From positions 1-5,923 of the forward strand of contig CABUQL010000093.1 of the NCBI GenBank assembly GCA_902493665.1: 5,923 nucleotides of DNA, read 5' to 3'. How positions within the stretch are numbered: the first letter of the stretch is position 1; every line of letters begins with the position of its first letter. Shown piece after piece: positions 1 to 5,923 of the stretch. This DNA comes from an uncultured Eubacteriales bacterium. Its GTDB lineage: Bacteria; Bacillota; Clostridia; UMGS1810. The notes below the pieces were generated by a model. The model saw only the letters and a list, made by a program, of their open reading frames with translations, was not told where the DNA came from and ran no database searches. The position numbers and the translations under genes were made by a program.

Positions 1-363
1 CATTGGTACTACCTGGGCATATCCGCCGCCTGCCGCACCGCCTTTAATGCCGAAAACCGGTCCGAGCGACGGTTCGCGGAGCGCAACAACAACATTTTTG
101 CCTATTTTTTTAAGACCGTCGGCAAGACCGATTGTCGTTGTTGTCTTTCCTTCACCTGCCGGTGTCGGCGTGATTGCCGTAACCAAAACAAGCTTTCCGT
201 CTTTTTCGTCCTTTTTATCGTTTAAAAGCGACAAATCTATTTTTGCCTTATAATTTCCGTAAAGTTCAATGTATTTTTCATCGATTCCGGCATTTTTTGC
301 AATTGTTTTTATATTTTCCGGTTTTACGCTTTGCGCAATTTCAATATCGCTCTTATAATCCAT
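1..363 (-). CDS. fhs: Formate--tetrahydrofolate ligase (10-formyl-THF synthetase), N-terminal part; runs off the left edge
   Basis: Cytoplasmic enzyme joining formate to tetrahydrofolate with ATP, giving 10-formyl-THF. Only residues 1-121 are present, against roughly 550 in the full family; the reading frame is open to base 1, so the gene is cut by the window and not visibly broken. The translation begins MDYKSDIEIAQ and contains the family's nucleotide-binding loop TPAGEGKTT (residues 67-75) and the family signature REPSLGPVFGIKGGAAGG (96-113), followed by GYAQVVPM. The ATG at 361-363 is preceded by GGAG (373-376) with 9 nt spacing, which fixes the start. It lies 17 nt after the purL stop, so it is very likely co-transcribed with purL and purD. 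Inferred role here: supplying the formyl donor for the two formyl transfers of purine synthesis. It may also serve C1 or acetogenic metabolism, which cannot be judged from this fragment. Confidence 0.96.
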   Translation of the reverse strand, partial: MDYKSDIEIAQSVKPENIKTIAKNAGIDEKYIELYGNYKAKIDLSLLNDKKDEKDGKLVLVTAITPTPAGEGKTTTTIGLADGLKKIGKNVVVALREPSLGPVFGIKGGAAGGGYAQVVPM

Positions 364-380
364 AAATATTCACTCCAATA

Positions 381-3300
381 TTATTTAAAATACTTAACGG
401 CGGCTTCGAACATTTTCATATCGTAATTGCCGTCAACATTTTTGTAAAGACCGTTTCCGATCCTTTCGGAATGTCCCATTTTACCGAACACTCTGCCGTC
501 GGGTGAGGTTATACCTTCGATTGCATACATTGAACCGTTGGGGTTAAACGAGATGTCATATGTTGGATTTGACGATAAATCAACGTACTGCGTTGCAACC
601 TGTCCGTTTTCGATGAGCTTTTTAATGAGCTTTTCGTCGGCAATAAATCTTCCTTCGCCGTGCGAAATCGGAACTGTGTATACTTCGTCAACATTTGTGT
701 TTGCAAGCCACGGCGATTTATTTGACGCAATGCGTGTTCTTACAAGACGCGACTGGTGGCGTCCGATTGTGTTAAATGTAAGAGTCGGGCAGTTTTCGTC
801 TGTATCGATAATCTCTCCGTACGGCACAAGACCGAGTTTTATAAGCGCCTGGAATCCGTTGCAGATACCGCACATAAGTCCGTCTTTATCATTCAAAAGC
901 CTTGTTACGCCTTCTTTAACGGCACTGTTTCTGAAAAATGCAGTAATGAATTTTCCCGAACCGTCAGGCTCGTCGCCGCCAGAAAAACCGCCGGGGATAA
1001 ACACCATCTGGGCATCGGAAAGTTTTTTTGCAAACTCTTTTACCGATTCGCTCACATCGCTTGGAGTAAGATTTCTCACAATAAATATTTCGGGATCCGC
1101 ACCTGCTTTTAAAAGTACCTTTTCGGTGTCGTATTCGCAGTTTGTTCCCGGAAATACGGGTATTAAAACCTTCGGTTTTGCAAAACTTTTTCTCGGCTTT
1201 GCATAAGATGATGCCGTATATGAGATTTTTTCGGGTTTCTTGTTTTCAAAACCAATGTTGCACTTGTAAACGCTCTCAAGTTTGTTTTCATATATTGAAA
1301 GCAAATCCGAAAGCGAAACAGAATCCGAACCGAACGTGATTTTTTCATCCTGCGTTGTTTCGCCGATTTTTGTATATCCGGTATCGTTTTTGTCCGTTTC
1401 GATTATAAACGAACCGTATTTATATGAGAAAATATCTTTCAAAGATACATTTTTGTCAAATTTAAATCCGACAAAGTTTCCGAAACACATTTTCATAACG
1501 GCTTCGCATATTCCGCCGTATGTGGGCGTATAAACGCTTTTTGCATGTCCCGAAAGAATCATTTCGTGAACTTTTTTGTATACATTAAGAAGCGAATCTG
1601 TTTTCGGAAGTCCGTTTTCATCATATTCGGGCCCGATTAAAACAACACTGTTATTTGCGCTCTTAAATTCGGGCGATACAACTTCGCTTGCTTTTCCCGT
1701 TGTAACGGCAAAAGATACAAGCGTCGGCGGAACGTCTATATTTTCAAAGCTTCCGCTCATTGAGTCCTTACCGCCGATTGCCGCAATTTTAAGGTTTTTC
1801 TGCGCCTCAAACGCACCCAAAAGCGCCCCGAGAGGTTTGCCCCAGCGGTTTTTATCCTTTTTCGGCTTTTCAAAATATTCCTGGAACGTAAGATAAACAT
1901 CGCCAAATTCCGCTCCCGCTGCAATAAGCTTTGAAACGGATTCTATAACTGCAAGATAAGCGCCGTTATACTGGTTTTTCTCAGTAATGTAAGGGTTGTA
2001 GCCGTAAGCCATATATGAGCAGGTATCGGTAAAACGTTTTTCTACCGATATTTTGTTTACCATTGCCTGAATGGGAGTAAGCTGATTTTTTCCGCCGAAC
2101 GGCATAAGCACCGTTCCCGCACCGATTGTGGAGTCAAAACGCTCGCTTAATCCTCTTTTTGAGCATACGTTTAAATCGTCTGCAAGCTTTTTAATTCCGC
2201 CGGCAAAATTTTGCGGAATTTCTTTATCGTAGTTTTCGCCTTTTTTAATGTTTATGTCGATGTGTTTCTGAGCGCCGTTTGAATTTAAAAATTCTCTCGA
2301 AAGATCAACAATGTTTTCGCCGTTCCACTGCATAACAAGTCTCGGATTTTCCTTAACGGTTGCAACAATTGTTGATTCAAGGTTTTCGCTCTTTGCAATT
2401 TCGCAAAAACGCTCTGCATCGTTTTTATCTACAACAACCGCCATTCTCTCCTGAGATTCGCTTATTGCAAGCTCTGTTCCGTCAAGACCTTCGTATTTTT
2501 TCGGAACTTTGTTAAGGTCAATAAAAAGTCCGTCCGCAAGCTCGCCGATTGCAACCGAAACTCCGCCTGCGCCGAAATCGTTGCATCGCTTAATAAGACG
2601 TGAAGCTTCTTCATTTCTGAAAAGACGCTGAAGCTTTCTTTCTTCGGGCGCATTACCTTTTTGAACCTCTGCTCCGCAGCTTTCAAGCGATTCTATATTG
2701 TGCGATTTTGACGAACCCGTTGCACCGCCGAGACCGTCTCTGCCCGTTCTTCCGCCCAAAAGTATAACGATGTCGCCGTCTTTGGGACATTCTCTTCTTA
2801 CATTTTTTGCAGGAGCCGCCGCAATAACTGCACCTATTTCCATACGTTTTGCCGCATATCCTTCGTGATATATCTCATCAACCTGACATGTTGCAAGTCC
2901 GATTTGGTTTCCGTATGAACTGTAACCGTCTGCCGCGGTTTTGCATATTTTTCTCTGGGGAAGCTTGCCTTTTAACGTTTCGTCAACGCTTTTTAAGGGA
3001 TTTGCCGCACCCGTTACACGCATTGCCGAGTAAACGTAAGAACGTCCCGAAAGGGGATCGCGTATTGCGCCGCCTATGCAGGTTGCCGCACCGCCGAAGG
3101 GCTCGATTTCGGTCGGGTGGTTGTGCGTTTCGTTTTTGAAAAGAAGAAGCCAGTCCTCGTCTTTTCCGTCGATTTCAACCTTCATTTTAACAGTGCAGGC
3201 ATTAATTTCTTCCGATTCATCAAGCTTTTTAAGGTCGCCCGTTTTCTTTAAATATTTTGCCGCAATTGTGGCAATATCCATAAGATTTACAGGCTTTTCT

Positions 3301-4073
3301 CTGCCAAGCTCTTTTCTTGTTGCAATATAATCGTCATAAGCTTTTTTAACGTTTTCATCTTCAAAAGAAACACTGTCGATAGTTGTTAAAAACGTTGTGT
3401 GTCGGCAGTGATCCGACCAGTATGTATCAATCATTTTTATTTCGGTAATAGTTGGATTTCTCTTTTCCGAAATAAAATATTTCTGGCAAAACATAATATC
3501 GTCAATATCCATTGCAAGAGAGTTTTTGTCTATAAAATCCAAAAGACCGTCTTTGTCCAAATCGATAAATCCGTTAAGAGTTTTGACTTTTTGGGGGATA
3601 TCGTATTTTACCGCAAGCGTTTGCGCCTTTTCAAGCGATGCTTCCCTTGCTTCAACGGGGTTTATAACGTATTTTTTAACGGCGCTTATGTCTTTTTCGT
3701 CTAAATTTCCTTCAAGCACGTAAACTTTTGCCGTTTTAACCGCCGGGCGCTCTTTCTGCGATATAATCTGTATACACTGCGCACAGGAGTCTGCTCTCTG
3801 GTCGAACTGACCGGGCAAAAACTCAACCGCAAATACAAATTCGTTTCCCTTAAGACTTATTTCGTCGGAAGTATTATCGAGCTGCGGTTCGGAAAAAACA
3901 GTGTTTTTGCAGTAATCAAACAGCTCTTTATCAATGTTTTCAACGTCATAGCGGTTTATAATTCTCACATTTTCAAGACCTTTAATTCCAAGAAGCGTTG
4001 TAATATCGCTTTTTAAGGATTTTGCCTCGTTTGCAAGGTTATCTTTTTTCTCAACGTAAATTCTGTAAACCAA
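381..4073 (-). CDS. purL: Phosphoribosylformylglycinamidine (FGAM) synthase, single-chain form with glutaminase domain
   Basis: Fourth step of IMP synthesis: FGAR + ATP + glutamine gives FGAM. The 1230-residue protein is the long one-polypeptide type, so no separate purQ or purS is needed; E. coli PurL is 1295 aa, and this shorter version matches the form common in Clostridia and streptococci. In order: an N-terminal PurS-like region (about 1-150); a linker; the first synthetase half with DTYWSDHCRHTTF (216-228), NETHNHPTEIEPFGG (314-328), GRTGRDGLGGATGSS (441-455) and NDFGAGG (498-504); the second half with GGKDSMSG (767-774); and a class-I glutaminase from about 967, with PGTNCEYD (975-982), nucleophile Cys1071 in GICNGFQ, and His1201/Glu1203 in GHSER. 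All catalytic positions are present. The start is TTG: the codon just before it is an in-frame TAA, a GAGGTG ribosome-binding site sits upstream, and the next Met is residue 188. It follows purD by 20 nt and precedes fhs by 17 nt. Confidence 0.98.
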   Translation of the reverse strand: MVYRIYVEKKDNLANEAKSLKSDITTLLGIKGLENVRIINRYDVENIDKELFDYCKNTVFSEPQLDNTSDEISLKGNEFVFAVEFLPGQFDQRADSCAQCIQIISQKERPAVKTAKVYVLEGNLDEKDISAVKKYVINPVEAREASLEKAQTLAVKYDIPQKVKTLNGFIDLDKDGLLDFIDKNSLAMDIDDIMFCQKYFISEKRNPTITEIKMIDTYWSDHCRHTTFLTTIDSVSFEDENVKKAYDDYIATRKELGREKPVNLMDIATIAAKYLKKTGDLKKLDESEEINACTVKMKVEIDGKDEDWLLLFKNETHNHPTEIEPFGGAATCIGGAIRDPLSGRSYVYSAMRVTGAANPLKSVDETLKGKLPQRKICKTAADGYSSYGNQIGLATCQVDEIYHEGYAAKRMEIGAVIAAAPAKNVRRECPKDGDIVILLGGRTGRDGLGGATGSSKSHNIESLESCGAEVQKGNAPEERKLQRLFRNEEASRLIKRCNDFGAGGVSVAIGELADGLFIDLNKVPKKYEGLDGTELAISESQERMAVVVDKNDAERFCEIAKSENLESTIVATVKENPRLVMQWNGENIVDLSREFLNSNGAQKHIDINIKKGENYDKEIPQNFAGGIKKLADDLNVCSKRGLSERFDSTIGAGTVLMPFGGKNQLTPIQAMVNKISVEKRFTDTCSYMAYGYNPYITEKNQYNGAYLAVIESVSKLIAAGAEFGDVYLTFQEYFEKPKKDKNRWGKPLGALLGAFEAQKNLKIAAIGGKDSMSGSFENIDVPPTLVSFAVTTGKASEVVSPEFKSANNSVVLIGPEYDENGLPKTDSLLNVYKKVHEMILSGHAKSVYTPTYGGICEAVMKMCFGNFVGFKFDKNVSLKDIFSYKYGSFIIETDKNDTGYTKIGETTQDEKITFGSDSVSLSDLLSIYENKLESVYKCNIGFENKKPEKISYTASSYAKPRKSFAKPKVLIPVFPGTNCEYDTEKVLLKAGADPEIFIVRNLTPSDVSESVKEFAKKLSDAQMVFIPGGFSGGDEPDGSGKFITAFFRNSAVKEGVTRLLNDKDGLMCGICNGFQALIKLGLVPYGEIIDTDENCPTLTFNTIGRHQSRLVRTRIASNKSPWLANTNVDEVYTVPISHGEGRFIADEKLIKKLIENGQVATQYVDLSSNPTYDISFNPNGSMYAIEGITSPDGRVFGKMGHSERIGNGLYKNVDGNYDMKMFEAAVKYFK

Positions 4074-4079
4074 TTATTA

Positions 4080-4085
4080 CACCTC
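4080..4085 (-). promoter_or_regulatory. purL ribosome-binding site (decides the TTG start)
   Basis: The minus strand reads GAGGTG here. Counting from GAGG there are 8 nt to the TTG at 4071-4073. Because the codon immediately upstream of that TTG is an in-frame TAA (4074-4076), translation cannot begin earlier in this frame. The site lies in the 20-nt gap between the purD stop and purL. Confidence 0.8.
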
Positions 4086-4093
4086 ACACTGTT

Positions 4094-5368
4094 TTATTTA
4101 TTTTTGGTTATTTTTAAAGCGTTAAGCGCTTTTTGACCTATATCTTTTCTGTAAAATGCATTTTCAAATTTTACTTTCAAAACGTCTTTGTATGCTTTTT
4201 CAATTGCGCCGCCAAGCGCAGAATCAACCGCCGTTACGCCTATAACGCGGCCGCCGCCCGTTACAAGATTATTATCCTTTATTTTTGCGCCGGCAACAAA
4301 TGCCAAAATATCGTCGGGGTATGTAAGCGAAAATCCCGTTTCGTATTTTTTCGGATATCCGTTTGACGCCATAACAACGCAGCATGCGTTTTTATCTGAA
4401 AACTCAACTTTTTTCGCGTCGAGCTTTCCGTCTGCAATATCAAGCATAATTTCGAGCAAATCGCTTTTTAAAAGAGGAAGAACAACCTGTGTTTCAGGGT
4501 CGCCGAAACGGCAGTTGTACTCAATAACCTTAGGACCGTCTTTTGTAAGCATAAGCCCGAAGTAAAGACATCCTTTAAACGTTCTTCCTTCCTTTTCCAT
4601 TGCACGGATTGTAGGGATAAATATTTTTTCCATACATTCATCGGCAATTTCTTTTGTATAATACGGATTCGGGGCAATTGTGCCCATTCCGCCCGTGTTT
4701 AAGCCTTTGTCGCCGTCGAGCGCTCTTTTGTGATCCATCGACGAAATCATGGGAACAAGAGTTTTTCCATCGGTAAACGACAAAACGCTGACCTCGGGGC
4801 CTTCCAAAAATTCTTCGATAACAATTTTGCTGCCGCTTTCGCCGAAGCATTTGTCCTCCATCATATCTTTAACGGCCTTTATTGCCTCATCTCTTGTCAT
4901 GGCAATTATAACGCCCTTGCCGAGCGCAAGTCCGTCTGCCTTTATAACCGTGGGGATTTTTGCGCTTTCAAGATATTTTATTGCGTCATTTGCATTTTCA
5001 AAAACTGCGTAATCGGCAGTGGGAATATTGTATTTCTTCATAAGATTTTTTGAAAAAATCTTGCTGCCTTCTATTATTGCCGCATTTTTTCTCGGACCGA
5101 AACATTTAATGCCTTTTTCTTCAAGCATGTCGACCGTTCCGAGCACAAGCGGATCGTCCGGTGCAACAACGGCAAAATCAATGTTGTTGTTAACTGCAAA
5201 TTCCACAATTTTTTCGGTATCTTTTGCACCTATATCAACGCAATCTGCGTCTTTTGCAATTCCGCCGTTACCCGGCAGAGCGTAAATTTTTTCTATAGTT
5301 TTGTTTTCTTTTAATTTTTTAATTATGGCGTGCTCTCTTCCGCCGCCGCCTATAACCATTATGTTCAT
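4094..5368 (-). CDS. purD: Phosphoribosylamine--glycine ligase (GAR synthetase)
   Basis: Second step of purine synthesis: phosphoribosylamine + glycine + ATP gives GAR. It is a cytoplasmic ATP-grasp enzyme. The protein is 424 aa, the normal length. N-domain: MNIMVIGGGGREHA (1-14) and PGNGG (32-36). ATP-grasp: EGSK (100-103), KADGLALGKGV (143-153), HKRA (213-216), NTGGMG (224-229) and EYNCRFGDPETQ (283-294), which holds the metal and ATP ligands. The C-domain has GGGRVIGVTA (371-380). A small variation is APDDPL (69-74), where many homologues read GPEAPL; I believe this is within the family's range. The chosen ATG (5366-5368) has GGAG (5375-5378) 6 nt upstream and begins exactly at the conserved N-terminal strand. 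The frame is open to an ATG at 5479, but that extension translates repeat DNA and has no ribosome-binding site. The 20-nt gap to purL implies one transcript. The leader is unusual (see the repeats). Confidence 0.98.
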   Translation of the reverse strand: MNIMVIGGGGREHAIIKKLKENKTIEKIYALPGNGGIAKDADCVDIGAKDTEKIVEFAVNNNIDFAVVAPDDPLVLGTVDMLEEKGIKCFGPRKNAAIIEGSKIFSKNLMKKYNIPTADYAVFENANDAIKYLESAKIPTVIKADGLALGKGVIIAMTRDEAIKAVKDMMEDKCFGESGSKIVIEEFLEGPEVSVLSFTDGKTLVPMISSMDHKRALDGDKGLNTGGMGTIAPNPYYTKEIADECMEKIFIPTIRAMEKEGRTFKGCLYFGLMLTKDGPKVIEYNCRFGDPETQVVLPLLKSDLLEIMLDIADGKLDAKKVEFSDKNACCVVMASNGYPKKYETGFSLTYPDDILAFVAGAKIKDNNLVTGGGRVIGVTAVDSALGGAIEKAYKDVLKVKFENAFYRKDIGQKALNALKITKNK

Positions 5369-5373
5369 AAAAA

Positions 5374-5450
5374 TCTCCATTCCGCCGCTCTGCATCGGCA
5401 ATAAACCGTAATAATTTTCTCTTACCCGCAGAGCAAGGAATGATAAGAGA
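5374..5450 (-). promoter_or_regulatory. Possible RNA switch covering the purD ribosome-binding site
   Basis: Two folds of the transcript compete. In the long fold, TCTC (5447-5450) pairs with the GAGA of the purD Shine-Dalgarno (5374-5377), CATTCC (5437-5442) with GGAATG (5378-5383), and GCTCTGC (5428-5434) with GCAGAGC (5387-5393), burying the site. In the other fold, TCTCTTA (5444-5450) pairs with TAAGAGA (5418-5424) as a 7-bp stem with a 19-nt loop. That uses up the same TCTC and leaves the site free. The pairings are seen in the sequence. That they regulate purD, and any ligand or protein involved, is inference; the structure may simply be a by-product of a palindromic repeat. Confidence 0.35.
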
Positions 5451-5452
5451 TT
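5374..5452 (-). repeat. 80-nt palindromic direct repeat, copy A (next to purD)
   Basis: Copy A is 79 nt and matches copy B (5550-5629) base for base over both outer arms. The only differences are in the central A/T stretch (about 5410-5418), where there is one length change and a few substitutions. It is an imperfect palindrome: plus-strand arms at 5374-5383 (tctc, cattcc) and 5387-5393 (gctctgc) pair with 5428-5434 (gcagagc), 5437-5442 (ggaatg) and 5447-5450 (gaga). That gives 17 pairs with a 3x2 internal loop and a 4-nt bulge. A small CGG/CCG hairpin sits in the apical part. The left edge of the copy is the purD Shine-Dalgarno itself. Confidence 0.93.
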
Positions 5453-5462
5453 TTTAACCCAT

Positions 5463-5499
5463 GTGCGTTTTTCGAGCATTGCGAGAAAAAATTTCGCAC
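5463..5499. repeat. Inverted repeat/hairpin in the spacer between the repeat copies
   Basis: The arms gtgcg (5463-5467) and cgcac (5495-5499) are complementary, and inside them tttttc (5468-5473) pairs with gaaaaa (5485-5490). This gives an 11-bp stem with a 4-nt one-sided bulge and an 11-nt loop. An alternative stem, TGCGA against TTCGCA, is also possible in the right part. The T run on the minus strand lies inside the stem and does not follow it, so this is not a standard terminator for purH transcripts. Confidence 0.6.
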
Positions 5500-5523
5500 G
5501 GGTGGCTTTTATCCGCCGGAGGC

Positions 5524-5548
5524 TAACGTGAAAGGAACTTTCGCGTTA
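5524..5548. repeat. Inverted repeat/hairpin, 11-bp arms with 3-nt loop
   Basis: The plus strand reads TAACGTGAAAG, GAA, CTTTCGCGTTA: two 11-nt arms, fully complementary except for one T-G pair (a C/A mismatch on the minus strand), closing a 3-nt loop. It abuts repeat copy B at 5550. No T run follows on either strand, so a terminator role is not supported. It looks like part of the same composite element as the flanking repeats. Confidence 0.7.
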
Positions 5549-5549
5549 C

Positions 5550-5629
5550 TCTCCATTCCGCCGCTCTGCATCGGCAATAAACCGTAATTAAATTTCTCTT
5601 ACCCGCAGAGCAAGGAATGATAAGAGATT
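5550..5629 (-). repeat. 80-nt palindromic direct repeat, copy B
   Basis: This is the second copy of the element at 5374-5452, in the same orientation and offset by 176 nt. Arms: 5550-5559 and 5563-5569 pair with 5605-5611, 5614-5619 and 5624-5627. The alternative 7-bp stem (5595-5601 with 5621-5627) is also kept. Its Shine-Dalgarno-like GGAGA (5550-5554) is not followed by a start codon at a useful distance, so in this copy it probably serves no gene. Just beyond it, the 9-nt word ggcaataaa (5633-5641) recurs; it also occurs inside both copies (5573-5581 and 5397-5405), perhaps a trace of a further, lost unit. Confidence 0.93.
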
Positions 5630-5797
5630 ACAGGCAATAAATATTATAAAAAATTGATTTTTTAAACTCTTTGACCTTTAATTTAGGAAAATTTTTGTTT
5701 TCTGCCGTGCAGTGCCGAAGAAAAGCTTTGCGCCTTTCAAGTCTGACAAGGCATTAACCAATTAGAGGCTGTTACATTCGAGTTTCAGATGCCTGAA
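5630..5797 (-). other. Intergenic stretch downstream of purH, function unassigned
   Basis: A/T-rich on the purD side (5630-5700), more balanced near purH. On the minus strand a 7-bp stem GAAAGGC/GCTTTTC with a GCAAA loop (5720-5738, including one G-T wobble) is better paired than on the plus strand, as expected if it acts in RNA. A 5-bp stem TTCAG/CTGAA with a 4-nt loop sits directly behind the purH stop (5784-5797). Neither is followed by a T run. No ORF with a ribosome-binding site was found. Confidence 0.5.
5643..5648 (-). promoter_or_regulatory. Possible -10 box of an internal promoter for purD-purL-fhs
   Basis: The minus strand reads TATAAT, a perfect -10 hexamer, in a very A/T-rich context just upstream of repeat copy B. 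No good -35 is found at 16-18 nt: the candidates read AGAGTT, AAGAGT and AAAGAG. There is no extended TGn motif. In A/T-rich DNA such a hexamer can arise by chance, so this is only a candidate. If real, the transcript would begin just upstream of the two repeats and carry both in its leader. Confidence 0.25.
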
Positions 5798-5923
5798 TTA
5801 ATGATGGAAAAGGCGCATTTTTGTAAATGCCATTGCCATACCGTATTTATTGCAGGTTTCAATAACATTGTCGTCACGGATTGAACCGCCGGGCTGTGCA
5901 ACATATGAGACACCGCTTTTTGC
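5798..5923 (-). CDS. purH: Bifunctional AICAR formyltransferase/IMP cyclohydrolase, C-terminal end; runs off the right edge
   Basis: This is the enzyme of the last two steps of IMP synthesis: formylation of AICAR with 10-formyl-THF, then ring closure. Only the last 41 residues and the TAA stop are present, from a protein of about 510 residues. They form the very end of the AICAR transformylase domain, with the family motif QPGGSIRDD (residues 10-18 of the fragment), then NVIETCNKYGMAMAFT and the terminal MRLFHH, where many homologues end in RHFRH or similar. The frame is intact to the window edge. It points the same way as purD but is 429 nt away, whereas the next two gaps are only 20 and 17 nt. 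Identification rests on the short but characteristic C-terminus and the purine context. Confidence 0.93.
   Translation of the reverse strand, partial: AKSGVSYVAQPGGSIRDDNVIETCNKYGMAMAFTKMRLFHH

Larger units (their letters stand above)
5369..5797 (-). other. 429-nt non-coding interval between purH and purD
   Basis: No ORF here has both a ribosome-binding site and recognisable protein content. Read in the direction of transcription it holds: a small hairpin just after the purH stop (5784-5797); an unassigned stretch with one 7-bp hairpin (5720-5738); an A/T-rich stretch with a possible -10 box (5643-5648); repeat copy B (5550-5629); a hairpin-rich spacer (5453-5549); and repeat copy A (5374-5452), which runs into the purD ribosome-binding site. 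I found no clear Rho-independent terminator (GC stem followed directly by a T run) on the minus strand, so read-through from purH is possible. I did not recognise a known riboswitch class; I compared from memory with purine, ZTP, THF and PRPP types. Confidence 0.8.

Noticed and set aside
47..253. Plus-strand open frame of 68 codons
   Set aside because: It is antisense to the well-conserved N-terminal region of fhs, with low-complexity content and no support of its own.
538..1206. Plus-strand open frame of 222 codons, and the other plus-strand frames opposite purL
   Set aside because: They lie antisense to purL, whose protein is fully intact with all motifs. They have no recognisable domains, and such frames arise readily opposite a biased coding sequence.
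4188..5285. Plus-strand open frames opposite purD
   Set aside because: They are shadows of the purD reading frame; none has a convincing start region or family match.
5369..5479. In-frame 37-codon N-terminal extension of purD to an ATG at 5479
   Set aside because: The extension is translated repeat DNA, has no Shine-Dalgarno before the upstream ATG, and precedes the conserved MNIMVIGGGG start that has its own GGAG at 6 nt. A nearer in-frame ATG (5378-5380) also lacks a spaced ribosome-binding site.
5509..5571. Small ORF of 15-20 codons on the minus strand beginning in repeat copy B and ending in the spacer
   Set aside because: It has an ATG and a stop but no spaced ribosome-binding site. 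It overlaps the palindromic arm and the 11-bp hairpin, and the matching segment of copy A runs into purD instead. Nothing shows protein-level conservation.
5374..5629. Repeats considered as a CRISPR array or integron attC sites
   Set aside because: There are only two copies, the 80-nt units are too long and too palindromic for CRISPR repeats, the spacer is 97 nt, and no cas gene is in view. The core sites expected of attC (GTTRRRY with its complement) are not found at the ends.
5649..5664. A6/T6 inverted repeat (AAAAAATCAATTTTTT on the minus strand) as a terminator for purH
   Set aside because: The stem is purely A-T and would be too weak. The T run is part of the stem and does not follow a GC-rich hairpin.

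Overview
The window is a purine biosynthesis cluster read entirely on the minus strand. In transcription order (right to left) it holds the 3' end of purH, a 429-nt non-coding interval, purD, purL and the 5' end of fhs (formate--tetrahydrofolate ligase). The organism is most likely a member of the Clostridia (Firmicutes), possibly an uncultured gut lineage. The reasons are the moderately low GC content, the clear GGAG/GAGG-type ribosome-binding sites, the single-chain PurL of about 1230 residues typical of Clostridia and related Gram-positives, and a clostridial-type FTHFS. Finer placement cannot be made from the sequence alone.

Layout: 5798-5923 is the last 41 codons of purH. Positions 5369-5797 carry no convincing gene but are structurally rich. 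They contain two near-identical copies (5374-5452 and 5550-5629) of an ~80-nt imperfect palindrome. A 97-nt spacer between the copies has two hairpins of its own (5463-5499 and 5524-5548). The promoter-distal copy ends in the purD Shine-Dalgarno sequence. purD (4094-5368) is followed after 20 nt by purL (381-4073), which starts with TTG, and after another 17 nt by fhs (1-363, running off the left edge).

How the genes work together: PurD makes glycinamide ribonucleotide from phosphoribosylamine and glycine. PurL converts formyl-GAR to FGAM using its own glutaminase domain. PurH performs the last two steps, AICAR to FAICAR to IMP. Fhs makes 10-formyl-tetrahydrofolate, the one-carbon donor used by the AICAR transformylase step of PurH and by GAR transformylase (PurN, not in this window).

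The genes are ordinary. The part worth a second look is the purH-purD interval: a duplicated palindromic element whose arms are identical between copies while the central A/T stretch has diverged. In the copy next to purD it can fold in two mutually exclusive ways, one of which hides the purD ribosome-binding site. It may be a dispersed mosaic repeat that has landed in the operon, a cis-regulatory RNA, or both.
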